Origin: Caballeronia temeraria
GTDB taxonomy: Bacteria; Pseudomonadota; Gammaproteobacteria; Burkholderiales; Burkholderiaceae
Direction: 5' to 3'
NCBI RefSeq assembly: GCF_001544795.2
Contig: NZ_FCOI02000012.1
Coordinates: 165,663-229,662 of the forward strand
DNA: 64,000 nucleotides
Shown here: positions 61,540-64,000 of the stretch, in pieces
Position numbering within the stretch: the first letter of the stretch is position 1
How the letters are laid out: each line of letters opens with the position of its first letter
Notes under the pieces: generated by a model
Told to the model about the DNA's origin: nothing
What the model saw: only the letters and a program-made list of their open reading frames with translations
Databases searched by the model: none
Program-made: the position numbers and the translations under genes

Positions 61540-62244
61540 TCAATCGGCGGATGCGGCGTGACCGACTTGCGTGAGCGCGAACGCGTGGCGCACTCCGAAG
61601 CCGAGCCGTTCATACAGCGCGATGGCGCCTTCGTTGTGACTGAACACGTGCAGGAACGGCGTGTCGCCGCGCTCGCCGATTTCCTTGCGCAGGATGTTCA
61701 TGAGCCGTCCGGCGAGCCCGCGCCCGCGACACCGTTCATCGACGCACACGGCGCTGATTTCGACATAACCGTCTGTTGTCATGCGCTCGCCCGCCATCGC
61801 GACGAGTTCGCCATGCTCGCGAATGCCGATGTAGCGGCCCATTTCGCGCGTGCGCCTGCCGAACGGGCCGGGCTTCGTGCGTTGCACGAGCGCGAGCATG
61901 TCGTCGACATCGGCGGCGCCGAGCGCGATCACGTCGCTGTCGTCGATGATCTGCGTGAAGCGCTGCGTCGCGATCATCTGATTGATCGTGCCGACGCGCT
62001 TCGCTTGCAATGCGTCTATGCCCGGGAGCGTATCCGTCGACAGGATCGCGACAAGCTCGCCGGGCTGCATGAGCGCGTGCAGCGCGCGCCACGCGTCCGG
62101 CGTTTCCGATGCGACCGCCGCGAACGGCGCGACATCGGGATGAAAACGCCGCGCGAGCGCGTCGCCCTGGCCGAGATGCGCCTGCTTCGTGGTGAGCGCG
62201 CTCCAGATGGGGCGGTCGAGTGCTGCGTGAGTCGGACGGCTCAT
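61540..62244 (-). CDS. GNAT-family N-acetyltransferase
   Basis: A 234-residue GNAT protein with an FR47-like C-terminal domain (about residues 130-234): VEISAVCVDERCRGRGLAGR, LHVFSHNEGAIALYERLGF. The N-terminal part has no known domain. It is convergent with the allophanate hydrolase gene, only 4 bases away, and may act on small amines. Substrate unknown. Confidence 0.86.
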   Translation of the reverse strand: MSRPTHAALDRPIWSALTTKQAHLGQGDALARRFHPDVAPFAAVASETPDAWRALHALMQPGELVAILSTDTLPGIDALQAKRVGTINQMIATQRFTQIIDDSDVIALGAADVDDMLALVQRTKPGPFGRRTREMGRYIGIREHGELVAMAGERMTTDGYVEISAVCVDERCRGRGLAGRLMNILRKEIGERGDTPFLHVFSHNEGAIALYERLGFGVRHAFALTQVGHAASAD

Positions 62245-62362
62245 GTGTGCTCCGGTTGCTGACGTGATCGGGTATCGGTCACTTTAGGCAAAACGGAGTG
62301 AATCGGCTATTGTCGGAAATGACATTTTTAGGGGCATTCGCGCCAGACGAGCGCGTAGCCCG

Positions 62363-63064
62363 TCAGAACTTCTCCACCCACGGCCGCAACTCCATTTCCC
62401 ACGTCCACGCGCTGCGATGCTGGCGCAGCACATCGAGATAGGTTTGCGCGATGGCATCGGGATCGAGCGTGCTGTCCGGCGCGTCGGACGGATCGGCGCG
62501 ATGCTCCGCGCGCACGCCGCCGTCGATCACGAAATGCGCGACGTGAATGCCCTTTGGCGCCAGTTCGCGCGCGGCGCTCTGCGCGAGGCCGCGCAACGCG
62601 AATTTGCCCATCGCGAAGGGCGCGGACAGCGCAAAACCCTTGACGCCCGCTGTTGCGCCGGTGAGCAGGATCGCGCCTTTGGCCGCCGGAATCATGCGCC
62701 GCGCCGCCTGCTGGACCGCGTTGAACGCGCCGAGCGCCGACACCGCGACGGCCCGCGCGACCGCGGCCGGATCGAGTTCGGCGATGGGTCCGCGAACACG
62801 TCCGCTCGCGTTGTAGATCACGATTTCCGGCGCGCCGATGCGGGCCTCGGTCTCGGCAAAGAGCGTTTCCATCTCGCCGGCATCGGAGGCATCGACGGGC
62901 AGCGCGATCGCGCCGGTTTCATCGACGAGCGTCGAAAGCTTGTCGACATTGCGCGCCGCGATGACCACCGGGATGTGTTCAGCGCGCAAACGCCGGGTAA
63001 GCGAACCGCTGATGCCGGGTCCGGCACCGATGATGAGGGCGCTGCTGTAGGGAAGTGTGCTCAT
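62363..63064 (-). CDS. SDR-family protein lacking the catalytic tyrosine
   Basis: A 233-residue Rossmann-fold short-chain dehydrogenase-like protein. The nucleotide motif GAGPGISGSLTRRL is present, as are NASGR and the Ser region LTGATAGVKG. In place of YxxxK the sequence reads FAMGK (in SAPFAMGKFALRGLAQS), so Lys is kept but Tyr is Phe. Such SDRs exist as a subgroup and may have altered or no redox chemistry. The ATG at 63064 is chosen over the longer frame. It lies just downstream of the GG-leader peptide array terminator, on the same strand. Confidence 0.85.
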   Translation of the reverse strand: MSTLPYSSALIIGAGPGISGSLTRRLRAEHIPVVIAARNVDKLSTLVDETGAIALPVDASDAGEMETLFAETEARIGAPEIVIYNASGRVRGPIAELDPAAVARAVAVSALGAFNAVQQAARRMIPAAKGAILLTGATAGVKGFALSAPFAMGKFALRGLAQSAARELAPKGIHVAHFVIDGGVRAEHRADPSDAPDSTLDPDAIAQTYLDVLRQHRSAWTWEMELRPWVEKF

Positions 63065-63130
63065 GGTTTCACGCTCGGACGGAGGTGAAGCCGATGATAG
63101 CCGCGAAGCGAAATCGGTGCGCGACACGTG

Positions 63131-63164
63131 AAAAAGGAGAAGGAACCGAGATGGTTCCTTCTCC
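63131..63164 (-). terminator. Rho-independent terminator of the GG-leader peptide array
   Basis: GGAGAAGGAACC (63136-63147) pairs perfectly with GGTTCCTTCTCC (63153-63164) over a 5-base loop. On the minus strand the stem is followed by TTTTT. It lies 26 bases after the stop of the last array gene. Confidence 0.92.
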
Positions 63165-63189
63165 CGTCGACGATGAAGCCTTCAGTTCT

Positions 63190-63447
63190 TCAAGCCTTCA
63201 CGCCGTGCAGCAGGCTGCCGATGGCGTCGAGCGACTTCGTGACGTTGGTCAGATCGACGTTGGTGTACTGCGATGCATCGACCTGCGTGACCGGAGCGAC
63301 ATTGATTTGCGGGCTGGCGAACGCGAAACCGGTGATCGAGTTTGCGTTGATGCCGTTGTTCTGGAAGATGCTCGCACCGCCGACGATTGCGCCCATTTCA
63401 GCACGACCCAGTTCCTTGCTGACGGCGAGGTTTTCGATTTTCAACAT
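63190..63447 (-). CDS. Small protein with double-glycine-type leader (array copy A)
   Basis: An 85-residue protein, MLKIENLAVSKELGRAEMGA IVGG then SIFQNNG-type body. The first 24 residues resemble a double-glycine leader, with hydrophobic and acidic positions ending EM-x2-I-V-GG, as used by C39-peptidase ABC exporters for bacteriocins. The remaining ~61 residues have no Cys, are rich in Asn, Ser, Val and Thr, and contain VAPVTQVDAS and LDAIGSLLHGV. The ribosome site AGGAGAG is strong. The array of three near-identical copies suggests a secreted peptide family. Function unknown. Confidence 0.75.
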   Translation of the reverse strand: MLKIENLAVSKELGRAEMGAIVGGASIFQNNGINANSITGFAFASPQINVAPVTQVDASQYTNVDLTNVTKSLDAIGSLLHGVKA

Positions 63448-63485
63448 GATGTCTCTCCTGATGACGTGAATGGCTGAACGAGGGC

Positions 63486-63743
63486 TTAGAGCTTCACACC
63501 GCCGAGCACGCTGCCGACCGCGTCGAGCGACTTCGTGACATTGGTCAGATCGACGTTCGTGTGGGTCGAGGCATCGACCTGCGTCACCGGCGCGACATTG
63601 GTCTGCGGGCTCGCGAACGAGAAGCCGCCGTTGTAGTTGGAGTTGATGCCGTTGTTCTGGAAGATGCTCGAGCCGCCGACGATGGCGCCCATTTCTTCAC
63701 GGTCGAGTTCTTTGCTGACTGCGAGGGATTCGATCTTCAACAT
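63486..63743 (-). CDS. Small protein with double-glycine-type leader (array copy B)
   Basis: An 85-residue paralogue of copy A, with leader MLKIESLAVSKELDREEMGA followed by IVGG and the body SSIFQNNGINSNYNGGFSF. Most changes lie in the central part (residues 34-43) and near the C terminus, while the leader and the VAPVTQVDAS block are conserved. GGAG precedes the ATG, and the gene is 38 bases upstream of copy A. All three copies face the same way and share one terminator. Confidence 0.75.
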   Translation of the reverse strand: MLKIESLAVSKELDREEMGAIVGGSSIFQNNGINSNYNGGFSFASPQTNVAPVTQVDASTHTNVDLTNVTKSLDAVGSVLGGVKL

Positions 63744-63790
63744 GATGGTTCTCCGGATGCGTGTATGAGTGTGTGAGTGCGATGCGGCGA

Positions 63791-64000
63791 TCAGAGCGCG
63801 ACGCCGCCAAGCAGGCTGCCGACCGAGGCGAGCGACTTGGTGATGTTCTTCACGTCGACGTCGGTGTGCTGCGAGGCGTCGACTTGCGTGACGGGCGCGA
63901 CGTTGGTTTGCGGGCTGGCAAAGGAGAAGCCGCTGTTGTAGTTGGAGTTGATGCCGTTGTTCTGGAAGATGCTCGAGCCGCCGACGATGGCGCCCATTTC
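63791..64000 (-). CDS. Small protein with double-glycine-type leader (array copy C, 5' end beyond window)
   Basis: This partial paralogue runs off the right edge; by analogy its start should lie near 64048. The visible part begins within EMGAIVGG and continues SSIFQNNGINSNYNSGFSF and ends LASVGSLLGGVAL. It is closest to copy B. The array may hold further copies and processing or export genes outside the window. Its stop is 47 bases upstream of copy B's start. Confidence 0.7.
   Translation of the reverse strand, partial: EMGAIVGGSSIFQNNGINSNYNSGFSFASPQTNVAPVTQVDASQHTDVDVKNITKSLASVGSLLGGVAL

Noticed and set aside
1..64000. CRISPR arrays, insertion sequences, tRNA genes or phage genes
   Set aside because: I scanned for repeat-spacer patterns, transposase motifs, tRNA-like cloverleaf ends and phage structural genes and saw none that I could support.

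Overview
The window is high-GC DNA (roughly 62-64% by eye) from a member of the Burkholderiaceae, most likely Paraburkholderia or Caballeronia. The support is the ACC deaminase acdS with its divergent Lrp-type regulator, a guanidine-I riboswitch operon, PotFGHI-type and NCS1 transporters, and a Burkholderia-style exopolysaccharide locus. No tRNA, rRNA, CRISPR array, insertion sequence or prophage is visible. The mix of genes suggests a plant- or soil-associated lifestyle, and the region looks like a metabolically rich accessory replicon or accessory chromosome segment.

Region 1 (1-18.1 kb) is the distal part of an exopolysaccharide cluster. It begins with a truncated BY-kinase/Wzc protein and continues with a UDP-HexNAc dehydrogenase and a WbpP-like 4-epimerase, which together should make UDP-GalNAcA. 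Three GT4 glycosyltransferases, an EpsG-type polymerase, a polysaccharide deacetylase and an acyltransferase/SGNH protein follow. On the opposite strand lie a MurJ-like flippase and a hexapeptide acetyltransferase. Two paralogous beta-helix (pectate-lyase-like) proteins, one with a Tat-like and one with a lipoprotein signal, bracket the cluster. The second lies behind a 1.1-kb AT-rich regulatory region. A secreted SGNH hydrolase and a class A penicillin-binding protein follow.

Region 2 (20.8-30.9 kb) holds acdR/acdS, a hipBA toxin-antitoxin module with four copies of a palindromic operator, a LysR/D-tartrate dehydratase pair, ppnP, an MFS carrier, a class II aldolase and a Crp/Fnr regulator.

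Region 3 (31-51.4 kb) is a catabolic island. A five-gene minus-strand operon couples a Rieske oxygenase to a PotFGHI-type ABC importer. A plus-strand run encodes a flavin monooxygenase, RidA, a DUF1028 protein, an M20 amidohydrolase and an NCS1 permease. A second minus-strand operon (XRE-cupin regulator, GNAT, GbcB-like reductase, DddP-like M24 protein, cupin DMSP-lyase-like protein) carries two unrelated DMSP-lyase families side by side, each with its full set of catalytic residues. glyA follows.

Region 4 (51.7-61.5 kb) is a complete guanidine assimilation operon: guanidine-I riboswitch, NitT/TauT-type ABC importer, two carboxyguanidine deiminase subunits (DUF1989), a biotin-dependent urea/guanidine carboxylase and allophanate hydrolase. 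Guanidine would be imported, carboxylated, deiminated to allophanate and hydrolysed to ammonia and CO2.

Region 5 (61.5-64 kb) has a GNAT, an SDR-like protein lacking the catalytic Tyr, and a tandem array of at least three short paralogous proteins with double-glycine-type leaders. This array is a candidate uncharacterised secreted-peptide system and continues past the right edge.
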